In this document: positions 1 to 13,600 of the stretch, one piece after another
Layout: every line of letters starts with the position of its first letter
Numbering within the stretch: position 1 is the first letter of the stretch
DNA from: Rotaria sp. Silwood1
Taxonomy: Eukaryota > Rotifera > Eurotatoria > Philodinida > Philodinidae
Length of the DNA stretch: 64,000 nt
NCBI GenBank assembly: GCA_905250075.1
Contig: CAJNOP010000011.1
Coordinates: 3,786,751 to 3,850,750, forward strand
Direction of reading: 5' to 3'
Notes under the pieces: generated by a model
Seen by the model: only the letters and a program-made list of their open reading frames with translations
Database searches by the model: none
Told to the model about the DNA's origin: nothing
Made by a program: the position numbers and the translations under genes

Positions 1-237
1 ATTTGAGATTATTTATAACTTAATCTAGAAAGACACACACACAGAATTCGAGTTTGATATAAATTTTTTTTATCCATTGATACTAATAGCAATAGATATT
101 TTGTTATGTTAACAAAAGAATTTTTCAAAAAAATATAATAATTCATGCAAACAAGCAATCAAAGTTAAGTACAATAAATAAATCGACTGAATAAAAATGG
201 ACAAATTTTAATATAATATTAAATCTGGCAATTATGA

Positions 238-999
238 TTAACTGGTAAATGTTTCAATCTAAGAAAAGAAAAAAAAAATATCAAGAAATTTACAATTAAA
301 AGAAAATGAATTGTAATTCTAATTACTTCTTTAGCAACAAGATCCTTTTTATGTACGAATAGATCAGCTTTTTTTATATCATTTCGTTGACGACATTCAT
401 CTGCTTCTTTATTATACCGTTCCATTAATTGTTCAAGACCTTGAACATGTTCTATTAAAAGTTCATATAGTAAAAAAAAAAACATTAAACGAAATATAAA
501 AAAAATGATTATACCTTGTACAGCTTGTTTCCCACCTTGACGTATATTTGCAACTATTTCATCACTTTGTTTCAAAAGTGTTTGATGTTTTACTCGTAAT
601 TGATCGATTTGATCTTTTGTAAGATAATCTTCAAGGTTTTCGATCTAATTTAATAAAAAAAAAAAAAAACAAAAAATAATAAAAACTTCTTTTCCATAAT
701 CCAATAAACCTGTTCTTGAAGAAGATCTGCTTCATATTTAAGTACTTGTATACTTTGATAACCAACTGATTGTTGACTATCACGATGATGATTATCATTA
801 TTTGATTCAATTATATTTGATCGACTAGATCAAAATAAATAAATGATAGATTATTATAAAACAAACATAGCTCAAAACTATAATTTAGCAAAAAACATGT
901 GATGCATGCATATTGTGACGAAAAAAATGATTGGATAAACAATTGTCTTATGTTGGTTTTTTACTACACTTCTATAAAATACCTGCTATCAATTACCGC

Positions 1000-1032
<33 letters not shown>

Positions 1033-4000
1033 TAAATGATTAGCCAAATTTAGTGCCAAGAAACCTAGAGCATCGCTTCTAGGTACAAGGCATGCAATAG
1101 CATTAATCGATGGAGCTGTTGATGGTGATCTGAATTTAGAGCAAAATTATTCTCTTTCTATTTTGTGTTAATAGAAAAATACAAGAATAAAGACACAAGA
1201 AAAATATACTAATAATAAAGCTTTGATAGCGAGCGAAAGAAAAAGATTAATAAAACAAAAAGAAGAAGAAAAAAATCTGTATATGTATTAAACAATTATT
1301 TCTTCATTTTTTTTAGGTTCATTAATTGATTGTATTTTATTGTTTTCGCAAAATTGGATTTATAAACATGTACAAAATGACGATGTGTGTTTGTTGATAT
1401 TCGTTGTAGCATTTGTTACGAGATGTAGACTGAAAAAATAGGATGATCGACCAAATATAAGACAAAAACAAAATGAAAATTGATTAATAAAAATGAACAT
1501 TACGATAGGACATTATGGATTCCATTGAAAATACAAAAAAGCAAAAGAAGAAGCTTCTAAGCATAACCGACATATATATGTATATATTTAACTTACTTTG
1601 ATGTTGATGATTTACTATTATTAGACTAAAAAAATAGTGAAACACAAAAGTAATTGAAAATTAACTAATGTCAAAATTTACTTTTTCTTCAAAACGATCA
1701 ATAACAAGCCATTGTTGTGATAATACTTCAGATGATTTTGTTGGTCCAAATGCTTCTTTAATACGTATTTTAACTTCTAATTTTCCTTCTGGTTTTTTTT
1801 TATGATCTGTTTCATGAATATCAACTGATTCATGTATTGTTGGTGTTTGTTCTAATGGTGCTAATTTAATTGATGCTATTCCTAATTGACGATCTGTACG
1901 AAGAAAACCAACTCGATAAAATATTGATAATTTTAATTCTTTTCGACTCATTAAACGTTTAAATTTTCCATCATTTCGTTTTATATGAAATTTATGTATT
2001 GAACCAGAATATTCAGCATTTATTGAACCAGTTCCATGACGTGTTCGAGCTGTTTGTGGAGTTTCTGGTGGATAAGGAAATTCAATAATAACATAAGTTT
2101 CAATAGATGTTGACGAAAAACCCGATGGAACACGTAAATTTATACCACGAAGAACATTTACCTTAAAAGAAAACTTGTTTTTTTTTTGTATATGAAATAA
2201 GAAAATATTCTAAACTATAAATAGATATTCAGAAGATACAACAACACTTAAAACTGATCATCTATCACACTTCAAAAAAAAAATAAGCCATCATATCCAT
2301 TTATCGCCATTAACGTAAACTCCGACAAGATTTTGTGACCCTTTATGAATTCATATATCCTCGTATAACTTTCTAGGTTCATCAATCTTTTTGCTGGGTG
2401 TATGAACAGAATAATATCTTCAAGTGACAGGATTATCATTGCACGTTTTAAACACAAATGTAGGATGATCAGTCTTCATCTAAGGATTGATTCAGTTCGT
2501 ATGCCTTAAAATTGTTTATAAACACAAAAAAAAACGTATGAGTCTTTGGATTTATAACAAGTCGCTAAACTTTGTCAGGTTCCACGAAAGGGTTATATCC
2601 TTAAAAATGTCGAATCTCATCCTTTTGAATGAGAAATTGCAGTTTTCGCAATGCTCTTAACTAGAAAGAAAGTGCGAATTATTTTTCAAATGTGTCTTTC
2701 TATTGAATCAGTTTTTAATGATATAGAGGTACATCGTTTTGAAGTATTTCTAGTCTTGTCTAATAAATATATGATATTATAAACTGATATTTTGAGCAAA
2801 TAAATTATGAAAACAGGGTTACATTTTGGTGAAAAGGCAACTCTATATGTTAAAACCATCTTGAGATACAAGAAAAACAAGACCATCAGTTAAATGTATG
2901 ATAAATTTTTGAAGCTTTTTGTATATACCATATGGCACTTTTAAAAAGTATGAATACGTGCAAACATTAATATATAAATAGATCTATAGCTCTTGAAGTA
3001 TTTCAAAAAGTTTCAGGTATCAAAAAGTATAATTAAGTGCGTACAAAAAGACTAAAAAGAACTAAACAAATGAATATTGATTAATAGCATTTGTCTAATA
3101 ACAAAAGGCAAAACGACTACGTCAGACTCTCGTTATCTTATTTAATTGTAGCCAGTTTGTTGACTATTTATTATTTTCATTTTATTTTATACTATGAATA
3201 TTTCAAAGATGACTAACATAAAATGCAAACGTTATTAATACAATATAACAAATACATTTATTAATTCTAAATATTATAAGTTAATAAGTAAATCTTTCAT
3301 AGATGAAGAATTAATAATGCGACATAAGTTTTCGTTTTCAATATGAAGTGTTTTTTTCTTTATAAAATGGCCTAAGAAAGTATATATTTAAAAGAAAGTT
3401 TCTTGATCTCAAGCGATACATTGTCTATTGTCAAACACACGATAGCTAAATTTGCCATTATCGGAACTTTGTAGAAAAACTTCCAACAAATCGATAACTG
3501 AATTATTGAAATAAACATTGATCACTTCCGTAAGTTTCCAGTAAAAATCATGAGATCAGAATTTTCAATGAACATCTCGTTTTCTGACCGGATGCACGCA
3601 AACTTCAGTCATATTTCTATCAGTCAACCATTTCTCAACATGAAGTCTCAAAAAATTTGCATTTGATCAACAAACTAGCATAAATATCATCTATATATAT
3701 AATGCTCAGTGTCTGTTTCTCTGCCCAAGGTCAAAGATCAAATAAGACTATAAGGGGACAGGTCCTCAAGGTCTATTATATGGGGGTATCTATAGGTACT
3801 TAAAAGCTATTATACAGGGGTCCCTATAAGTCCTCAAGGGCAATTATATGGTATATCTATAGGACATGAAGAGTTATAATATGGTGGTAGCCATAGGTTC
3901 TGAGGGGACTAAGGCAGTAAGTTGTAAGGCAATAAGGGGATAAGGCTACAGTAGCTACAAGGAATACAAGGCCGTAGGGCTATCTATCTATATACATAAT

Positions 4001-7000
4001 ATCGAGTGTCTGTATGTCTGTTCCTGAATGAAAAGTTAAACGTCTTAGGTCATACGTTAAAGGAGAAAACAGCTGTGCAGTATGCACGGGCTCTCGCTAG
4101 TAAGAAATATTGTGCACTATTCTATTTCCATAAAGATTACTTTAACAAGTATCATATATAACTTATTTTCGTCTTTTGTATTTTAAATCATAAATGATCA
4201 CCTTAACATTTTCATGTATTTAAATATGAAAATATGCTATCAAGATTTAGAGAAACATCTTCATAGAAGCCACTCTTATCTATATTTCAAACAAACTAAT
4301 TTCTTTCTTTTTGTCAAGACATTTCAAGTAATCGAGATCAACAATAGTCTACATTCTTTTTGTTTTGGAATACCATTCTAAAAACTGAACAGATGTTTAG
4401 CAAACTATTATTTTCTCTTCGTCTAAACCATTAATCATATTAATTTAATAGAACGAATTTACTTAGGTCCTTTTTTTTACCTCAAGATCTTGATCTGTTA
4501 AATCATCATTAACTTGTATAATATTCAATTTTCTTGTTTCATAATGAAATACGGGTGGTTTTAAACCTTGTTGAAAACATTTTCTTAATTGTTCTATATC
4601 ATGTGCACAACGTTGTTCAAGAATTTTAAATTCATTTGCTTGTTTTATATTATTTGAACCTTCCATTTGTGCATACATTTGTTGATTACGTGCACATAAT
4701 TGCATTTGTCGTAGAAGATCATCTTCTAAACGACGATATATTGTATCACGATCAGATTGTCGAAGTTCTTCTGTTAATTCATCCTCATGAATAATTTCAA
4801 TATTTTCATTAGCTAATTCAGATATCTAAAAAAAATAAATATGTAATAGTTTTTTTCAATGTAAATTATTATAGAAATAAAAATCAATTCCAATACTTGA
4901 TTCATATCAATAGATAATCCAGATTCAACAGATTCAATCTTTTTTTCAATTTCTTTAGAAGCCAAAAGATGTTTTTTAGCCGTATCAATATCACCTATAA
5001 ATCATAGAAAGATATATTTATCATAATAAAAAAGAAAACGAATAAATATACCTTTCTGTTTAGCTTGTAAAGCAAATTTTATATATTGTTCTTTTTTAAG
5101 ATGAAGTGTTTGTAATTGCTGATCTTTTCGTGTATCTAAACATAGAATAATTTATTACAAAATAGAACAGAAATTACGAAGTTAACTAACTGGTTGAAGG
5201 TTTAGATTCTACTTGTGGAATAGAAGTCGTCGGAAGAGATGTTTGCTGTTGTGGAATAGAACTCGTTGAAAGAGTTGTTTGCTGTTGTGGAGCTTGTGAT
5301 GATCGTACTAATGTAGGTGATTGCAATGGTTTTCCTGATGCTCCTGTAGCAGCAATAGTACCAGTAGTAGATGGTTGTACTTGAGGAGGTTTCGATTGTT
5401 GAATAGGAATTGGTGCAAAACCAGGTAATTCTGCTAATTCATTATAATCAAATGGACGACCTTTTCGTGTAGCATCAATAGCTTCTTGATATTGCTATTA
5501 GAAGAACGAAAGAGAGATTAATTTTTCTTTTTAAACAAAAGCTGTACTTTGGCAAGTCGATCCATTCGTCTTGCTTTAGAACTCTCTCCTTTACTAATGG
5601 CTTCTTGATGTCGCTTGACTAATTCTTCATGTCGTTGTTGTAATGCTTCCATTACAGTACGTGGTTCTGGTGCTTTTACTATAAATCAAAACATATGTTA
5701 TAAATATAAAACAAAATAGATTACATACATGGTACAATTAGTGCGGATGAATCATCGTCATCAGGATTATTATTAGGTATTTCTATATGTGCAGAAGAAG
5801 AAGAAGGAACAGAAGGGGGAAGAGGAGCAGGAGCCGGATTCGAAACAACTGTTGCTCCTCCTTGCAAAGTCTATATGTTATAAAGTAATTAAAAAAACGT
5901 TAAAGATTTAAATATGTGAAAAATCATACTTTCATTTGAATAAGATATTCTTTGGCTTTGTTTATATCACCATCTCTTTTTGCTTGTAAAGCTAATGATT
6001 TAAGTCGTTCAATAGCTGCATCATTTGTATTAGAAGCTGACACGATTGGTGCTGATTCTAAATGTGACTATCTTATGTGTTTGATTATAAACAAATAACT
6101 CTAGTTACGTTGAGAAATGATTGGTTTATTATCGATTGATAAAGATGTTGCAGATGGTAGTGATGATGGTGGAAGAGAAGAATCTCGAACAGATACGTCT
6201 TCTGAAATGATTTTTGGTTGAGATGACGAAGAAGTAGGAATAAAAAGTTCAGGTGGAATATCATTTTCATTAATTTGTGCACCAATTCGAGCTGATTGAA
6301 GTAATTCTTGAATAAGCTAAATATAAATTAACATATATATCATTATTAAAATTTTCTTTCATAAGAGAATAAATTTACTTTAAGTTGTCGATCTAGTCGT
6401 CGAATTTTCGAAGCATCTCCACTTGTTTTAGCTGTTTCTACAGCTTTTTTATACATATCTAGACGTATTTCAAGTATTGATAATATATTGCTATTTGATA
6501 TTGATTGTACTTGTTTTGTTTCAATATGTTTATCTTGTTGTTCACTTTCTATTTCACCAGCAATATCATGTAATTCAGCCTATTGTTAATGTAAACTCTG
6601 ATAAATTTAACACAAAAAAAAAATAATCATGATGATTCTACTTACAAGAAGATCCTCTTCGTCACCTTCAGATAATTCATCATCATTTATAGGTCGATCA
6701 ATATCCGTGAGAAGTTTATTAACATCATTATGAAATGATTGAAGATCTGGAGCTGCATTACCTATATGAAATAAAAATATTCAAAATATTGTAGAGTTCA
6801 AAACGAATAGCTATTCTATACTGCAATTTTCATAGGCATAGACATGCATGGTTATTTTTATCTTTTACTTATAGAAGATGCTGTACAATTACATATGAAG
6901 CTAAGTATCATCATTTTTACTAAATAAAACTGAAGAAACAACAAGCATCGGTGTTTACGAAAAGCATTGCTTAGAATGAAATGTTCATTTCGAGATCTAT

Positions 7001-7357
7001 ATAGTTATTCAGTTTTCGTAGTGTCTGTAGTTTGTATAGATTTCCAAACAACAAACCTGGCTTTTTTGAATTAGCTTTAGAACGTTTTGATGCATGACCA
7101 CCAACATCTTGTTGCATTTGTTTTAATTCAGCTTCAAGATCATCATCGTCATCATCATCATCAATAGCATTGAGGTTCGGTTCATCGAAGTTCGGCATTT
7201 GAAAGCCCAACTTTAATAAAAAAAAAATAGAAACAAACAATACAGAATGAAAAACCTAGAAGACTACAATTATATATACCTGTTGCATCAATGCTTCTCC
7301 ACCACCGCCTTCTTTAGTTCGTTTTTTTGGTTTGTTATTTTTACTACTTTTGAACAT
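238..7357 (-). CDS. CC2D1: Coiled-coil and C2 domain protein CC2D1 (Lgd/Freud-1 family), about 14 exons
   Basis: Orthologue of CC2D1A/B and Drosophila Lgd, cytosolic proteins that bind the ESCRT-III subunit CHMP4/Shrub and act in endosomal sorting and signalling. The start is the ATG at 7357 (exon 1, 7280-7357), followed by the conserved N-terminal 'LGFQMPNFDEPNL' and an Asp run. Four DM14 repeats follow, with typical cores such as 'AVETAKTSGDASKIRRLDRQ', 'LALQAKRDGDINKAKEYL', 'AISKGESSKARRMDRLAK' and 'FALQAKQKGDIDTAKKHL'. Next are the helical exon at about 4490-4830, the C2 domain (about 1680-2165, with 'FRTDRQLGIASIKL' and 'QQWLVIDRFE') and a C-terminal coiled coil. I end the protein at the stop at 238 by splicing out two short introns (about 452-514 and 259 to about 324); without these the frame runs on into intronic sequence. 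Middle exon borders are approximate. Family and orientation are very secure. Confidence 0.93.
2166..4480 (-). other. Long CC2D1 intron (about 2.3 kb)
   Basis: This intron separates the exon ending 'DDLTDQDLE' from the C2-domain exon and is far longer than the other introns of the gene. It holds the degenerate tandem array at 3754-3905 and no coding sequence that I recognise. Short open frames at 2272-2457 and 2686-2886 show no family motif and no splice partners. Confidence 0.7.
3689..4035. repeat. Degenerate tandem repeat bounded by two copies of a 'gtgtctgt' motif
   Basis: Between 3754 and 3905 there are about four to five diverged units of roughly 35 bases with the pattern 'ctcaaggtctattatatgg' then 'ggtatctatagg'. 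The array lies between two similar segments in the same orientation, at about 3689-3723 and 3987-4030, each an 'atctatatayataatn' stretch followed by 'gtgtctgt'. It lies inside the long CC2D1 intron. The bounded layout suggests one mobile or repeat-derived unit rather than chance slippage, but no transposon family is evident. Confidence 0.5.
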
Positions 7358-7659
7358 ACTCGTAATTTAAGATTGATAAAGATAAAAAAAAAATGTGATG
7401 AATGAAACCTTTTTTTTTTTTTTTTGTTTCAACAATAAAAAAAATGAGTCATCTAAGGGATTTTTAAATGGCTATTTTATTATCAAATTACATAGAGTGA
7501 TAACACATAATTGGTTGACGTGGTCCAACCAATCTATTCAATTGAAAGTCGCTAATATTGTCCAATATATTCAATCATATTCATATTGTTCTTGTCTTTT
7601 TTTTTCTTCATACACACCGTTGTTTATTGAATTTTAGTGATTGATCGTAGACATCAGTC
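7358..7659. promoter_or_regulatory. Divergent intergenic region between CC2D1 and TMF1
   Basis: Only 302 bases separate the two start codons, so both promoters and both 5' leaders must lie here. It contains T-runs and no obvious TATA box in a fixed position. A pyrimidine-rich 'attttag' acceptor-like site lies 24 bases upstream of the TMF1 ATG, compatible with a leader intron or trans-splicing. Regulation is inferred from layout only. Confidence 0.5.
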
Positions 7660-10600
7660 ATGTCTAGCTGGTTTAATATCGATCCAAATAAGCTTAAAGA
7701 ATTAGCAGCCAACACATTAATCAATGCACAAAAGCATATAGGTTCAAATAACAAAAAAAATTATCTTTCTAGATTTTGTTGTCTTTTTTTGTTTTTTCTA
7801 ATACAAATTTTATTTATTTAGACAAAGTCCTCGATATTAAGGATGGTGCTCCTACTACAGAACAGCAACCGATAAGTAAAAATAAACTGAAGAGTTTCTA
7901 TTTTTATTTTTTTTTTTGTTTTAAAATAATTTTATCTAAAATGATTTAGTTACTAATATTGAAACAAGTAATCCGCTTCGTGCTCCTTCTCCGTCAACAA
8001 CAACAGCAACAACAAATGATGATTTTTTTTCAACATTTCTTGGTAATCAAAAATCTTCAACATCACCAAAAACAGAAAAAAAAGAAATCAAAGTAGAAAA
8101 AGATGTTTCAGTTACAAATTGGAATTTATGGTCGGATCAGAATAATAAATCACAAATAGTAAAAAACAAAAAAAAAAAAAAAGAAAGAATTCTTTTTCTT
8201 TATTCTCTGCTTTAATATTAAGGTTTCTTCAGAATCACAGACAAACCTAATAGCAGTCGAACAGAATACGAATGACGAAGAAAAAATTCCAATAACAGAA
8301 TCTATTAATATACAAACATCATCATTAATAACAGAATCTGTTAGTATACAACAAATACCATCATCATCATCATTAACTGAATCATCAACTATAACAGAAA
8401 GTTCTAGTAGTGAAAGTGCTACTTCACTACAACCAATAATAAATATTCCATCATCGGAATCGACTATTATTGATCAAATTATTGAAAATACAACAGATAA
8501 TGAACCAACAATTATAAATAAAGAAAATGAAAATATAGAATCTGATATTGAACATCGATCTGAAACAATTCAACCATTACCATCTGATAAACGTGATGTT
8601 ATTGATTCTTGGATAAATAATCGTGAGATTAATACAACAGAGTATGTATTATATCTTGATGTGAAATTTATAATAATTAGAAAAAAAAAAAAAAGAATAG
8701 TTATCAGAAGAAATTTATTTTGTATAAGTATTTATATACATGACTACAATATTTGATTGATATAGATTTAAAATGCATGACAAATAGTAAACGAACCATG
8801 ACAATAATTGAATGACAAGGCAATCTATAACAGTTTGATTAATCGATGATTTGAACATTCATTTTTAGTTAAAAAAATACTAATGAATTTTTAAACATAT
8901 TACAAAAAATTTTCTATTATTTTTCGGATAACATGTTGTTGAAAATAAACAATAGGTTGCATTAACCTAAACATTCTCATAGCCGAAAATAAAATGATTA
9001 CTTGAATAATTGAATCAAACACGTTAAAAATACAAAACAAGTTTTTTTTTTTTTTACAAAAAAAAAACAAATGTATCGCTGCTTCTCTTCCAAGGACAAA
9101 AGGTCAGCCTTATTACAAGGTTACCTTTAAAAAACATTTCACAATACGTAGTGAAAGGTTATGAGCTTTTCAAAAGTTCAGCGAACTTTACCATCTAAAA
9201 ACTTCGACTTTCGAGTAAAATATCATATGTTTAAATTAATATTTCCAATTGTTTCTCGTAAAAGTGTTTTTCTTACGAGGGAAGCTTCTCCGATATCACC
9301 TTTCAATTGAAATAATTTTTTGTCTATAAATACTATAGCTGCTATTACTATTCAGCTAAGCTATCAAATTTTTCATATGTTTATTTTCCACATTCGAGAG
9401 TTTCCAAAACACTCTTATTTTTAAATTTCGATCTGAAATTTTACGCATATAAAGAACTTGACTAGATTAGCTTTCAGAAAAAAAGAATTCAGAAGTTTTT
9501 AAACAAACTCTCGTTGAGATATGAAGCTTTCAGAAAATGCATGATATAGACACTATTTATGAAAAAGGGTCTATATCTTGCAAATCTGATAGTTCTAAGA
9601 GAATTTGTTCGAAACTTGTCAATTATCTATGAAATCTCGTATAGTTGAGTTCTTCATATGCACAAGGTTTTAGATCGAAATTATTTTAGCATTTTTGATT
9701 AGAACACTGTTTAATATTTGTAACCAAAAAGTTATTAAAATCAGAAAGGAGACATCTTAGAAAGTTTTCTTGTTACCAAAAATCCTGGTTTTCGAAGCTT
9801 ATTTGTCAAAAAAAACAACATCTGTTTGAATACGAGAAAAGTTTCTCAAAAAAATCTTCGATTTTCTAGATAAATCTCATGAAAAACATCAAGCCCAGAA
9901 TAAAAAGTCTTCTTTGTAGGAACAATGTGAATTTTCATAATGAAAGATCCTAATCTTGTATTCTGAGAAGTTTACTTTAAAAAAAATTAATCATACACTG
10001 TAAATTTGTCTCATCAATTTTCATTTTGATTAAATTAATTTTTAGAAATAATTCTGAACAAACATTACAAAACAAAGATGATATTGATGTATCACCTCTA
10101 TTATATACATCATCATATCCACCAAATAATTTTCTAACAACATCAATAATTGATGATGATTTAACACCAACACCTGTTGAAACAACAAATCATGATAAAG
10201 AACCACACCTAGAACCTATTTCAACAGACGAAGAAGATAGTAATGCATGTGTTGAACAATCAAATTCACCAACTCATACTATATCATCATCTAATGGACA
10301 TGATACAGTTAGTTTTTCATAATACTAAGAAAAAAAAAATTCTTTTTTTTTAAATTTCAATTTAGAATAGTAAAGGATCATCTGATGATGGTAAACAAAC
10401 ATCATGTGCATCATCAGATATTGAAGTAATATCATGTCCAAGTGTAACTGGTGGTTTACCAGTTAGTACAACAGAAACATTTGATAAATGTCGAGAATTA
10501 CGTGATGCTCGACGAACTGCAGTACGTGAGGTTTGAATTTATTTTAGATTTATTAAATTTTATTTAAGTTTTAAATATATTTAGGTTGTTGTACGTTTTC

Positions 10601-13600
10601 CATCACATTCAACAAATTTAAAATATCATCATCATCCATTATCAATGGATAATATTGATAAAAATACTACATCAAATTTTGATACACCAACATGGTCAAC
10701 TCTAATTGATGAGGCAGCTACTGAACAAAATCACTATCAAAATGTAAGAATTGATAATTATTTATTTATAAGGTTTTGTTTTGTTTTTAAATTAGTCACA
10801 TGAAGAGAATGATGATGAACAGCAAAGTATGTATTTTATTTCTTTTTCTAAGTTTGATTTTATTTTTGAAATTTAGAATTCTATACGTCAGACGCTTTGA
10901 AAGTTTGTGATGATTATATTGATATTTAATATACAAAAGAATGATATTGTTTTCTTTTTGTTAATAATAGGAATTAGATGAATTAAAAGAATGTCTTGAA
11001 TTACGTGAACAAGCTTTAAAAAAATTAACAAATGAATCTAATGAATTACATCGAACTAATCAATCATTGAAACAGTAAATTACATGAAAGAAAATTCGTA
11101 ATTTAATATTATTTTTCTTTTCTTTATTGTTATAAATAGATCATTGACAGAATCAGAACAACGTACATCTCGTTTAACGATGGAATTTCAACAAACAATT
11201 GAAAATCTTTCAATGAAAATTGAAGAACAAAGACATATTGCACAAGTAATATATTCAATATTTTTGGATATAAAGTTCTCATAGTTAGAAAAAAAGATTC
11301 GTTCGAATATTAAAGCTTATATCAAAAAAAAAACTTGAACGAAAGAATTTTCTATATAACTAGATAATGAATAGTTTCGCGCTATATATGAATTTAAACG
11401 AACGTCAAAATCTAAGTTTTCTGAATTTTACAAGACTGAGTCATTTCAGTGATAGGTTTCTTAAATCTAATTGAACTTCCTTAGAAAAGATATCGTAATT
11501 TTGTTGAATTTATCATATTTTTGAACAATTTGACAATCTTTAACTAATATTGCATGCTTTTTATATCAATGATATGTCAAAATTCGTTCTTCAAACTCAC
11601 CGATCAGTCTTCATTAACAATTTTTGTATCCAAACTCAATTTAAAAATACAGAGTGTAACATAACCATTACGTCCCCCATCTAGAACGTAAAGTATAAAT
11701 GATATCAAAGAATTTTATATACTAGATTAATGCTCGTCAAAAACTGGATTTATGAGTATAATTAATAGATTTTAGAACAATTCTTGTCTATGAAATTACT
11801 GAAATGTCTTGAAATACATGCAGAAATGCGCTCGTATTTTACGATTTCCCTTCTTCGTGTAGATATTTTCACCAAAAATAATAGCAAATTCGTAATCTCC
11901 ATAAAAAACTGCATCTATAGACATGTCATTTGTATCTTTTTAACGAAAAAACAATCCTAAGGAATGCGCATTTTATGCCTGAAATACACACCACGCAAGG
12001 TTTTTGAAAAAAATTTTTTTCGTTAAAAACAGTCAAATGACATGTCTATAGATGCAGTTTTTTATGGAGATTACGAATCTGCTATTATTTTTGGTGAAAA
12101 TATCTACATGAAGAATGAAAATCGTAAAATATGAGCACATTTCTGCATGTATTTCAAGACATTTCAGTAATTTCATAGACAAGAATTGTTCTAAAATCTA
12201 TTAATTATAATCATAGATCTAGTTTTTGACGAGCATTAATCTAATATATAAAACTCTTTGATATCATTTATACTTTAAGTTCTAGAGAGGGGTGTAATGG
12301 TTATGTTACACCCTGTATAACTCTACTGATCAATTTTATATAGTCATTATGCAAACAAAACTGATTAAGAAATAAAACTGTTGTACTATCATACTTGTTC
12401 TCGTAATATTGAGAGAGCTTACAATAAAGATGATATTTATAATCCCAACAGTTTTCTAATTGATTTTTGATTTTTAATAATTCTAATCAAACTCCATGGG
12501 GCAGAATAAATCGCAGAACATTTCTCTGAGGAATAATAGAAATGCATCAAAACTTTTTGTTAATCATTTAATCTCACATTCACTTATAATAATTTAATAT
12601 CTAAAATAATCGATCAGTCAATTATCATTAATGGAAATAAATGTTAGACAAAGATATATATACTATTGACTGAAATTCTTATGAATGATAAGACATTTAA
12701 ATAAGAAATTTTTCTATTTCAGGATCGTGATCATCTTCGAAGACAACTTGATACATTACAAAAACAATTATTTGAAAAGTCTATAGAACTTCTGTTTTTT
12801 TTGTTTTTCTTTTGATTTAGATTAATAATAAATAATTTCTATTTAGTTCAACATCATCGGGTAATACAATGGCTGTATTACGTGAAAAAGAAGAACAAAT
12901 ACAACAATTACTTGATGAAGGTGAAAAATTATCTAAAACTCAATTACAACATACAAATATAATAAAAAGATTACGAACTAAAGAAAAAGAACATGAAACT
13001 TTAATAGCATCATTGAAGTATGTTAATCCCTTCTTTTTTTTTTTGTCTTTTTCACTTTTCTTCTATTTAAATTAATTGTAGTGTTCGAATTGATAAATTA
13101 ACAAGTGAATTAGATGAAGCAAAGAAAAATCTACAAGAAAAAGAAGAAAATGAAAAACAATTAAAAGGTATATAAAAAAAAATTCTTTCTTTTTTTTTGG
13201 CATCAATTAATATTTTTTCTATATGTTTAGAAACTGTTAAAAAACTTGAAAAATCTGCAATACATTATGAAAAAGAATGTATATCATTAAAATCCTTATA
13301 TGAAGATGCTGAAGAACAAATTCGTAGTACAAAAGTTGCACTTGAAAATTCTTATAAGTAAATCAAAAAATTTTGTTTTTTTTTTTTTTTTATATAATTT
13401 TCTTTTTTCTTTCTTTTTTCTTGATTGATTAACATTATAGAGAAATATCTGAATTAAATAAAACAAAAGCAGCAACAGAAAGTAAAGTTGTTGAAGCAAC
13501 ATTATCAGCTGAAATATTATTAAAAGAAGAAATTCGTTTGGCTGTTGAAAAAGAACGTATTATATCAAGACAAGAACAAGAAAAATTACAAATGACTATT

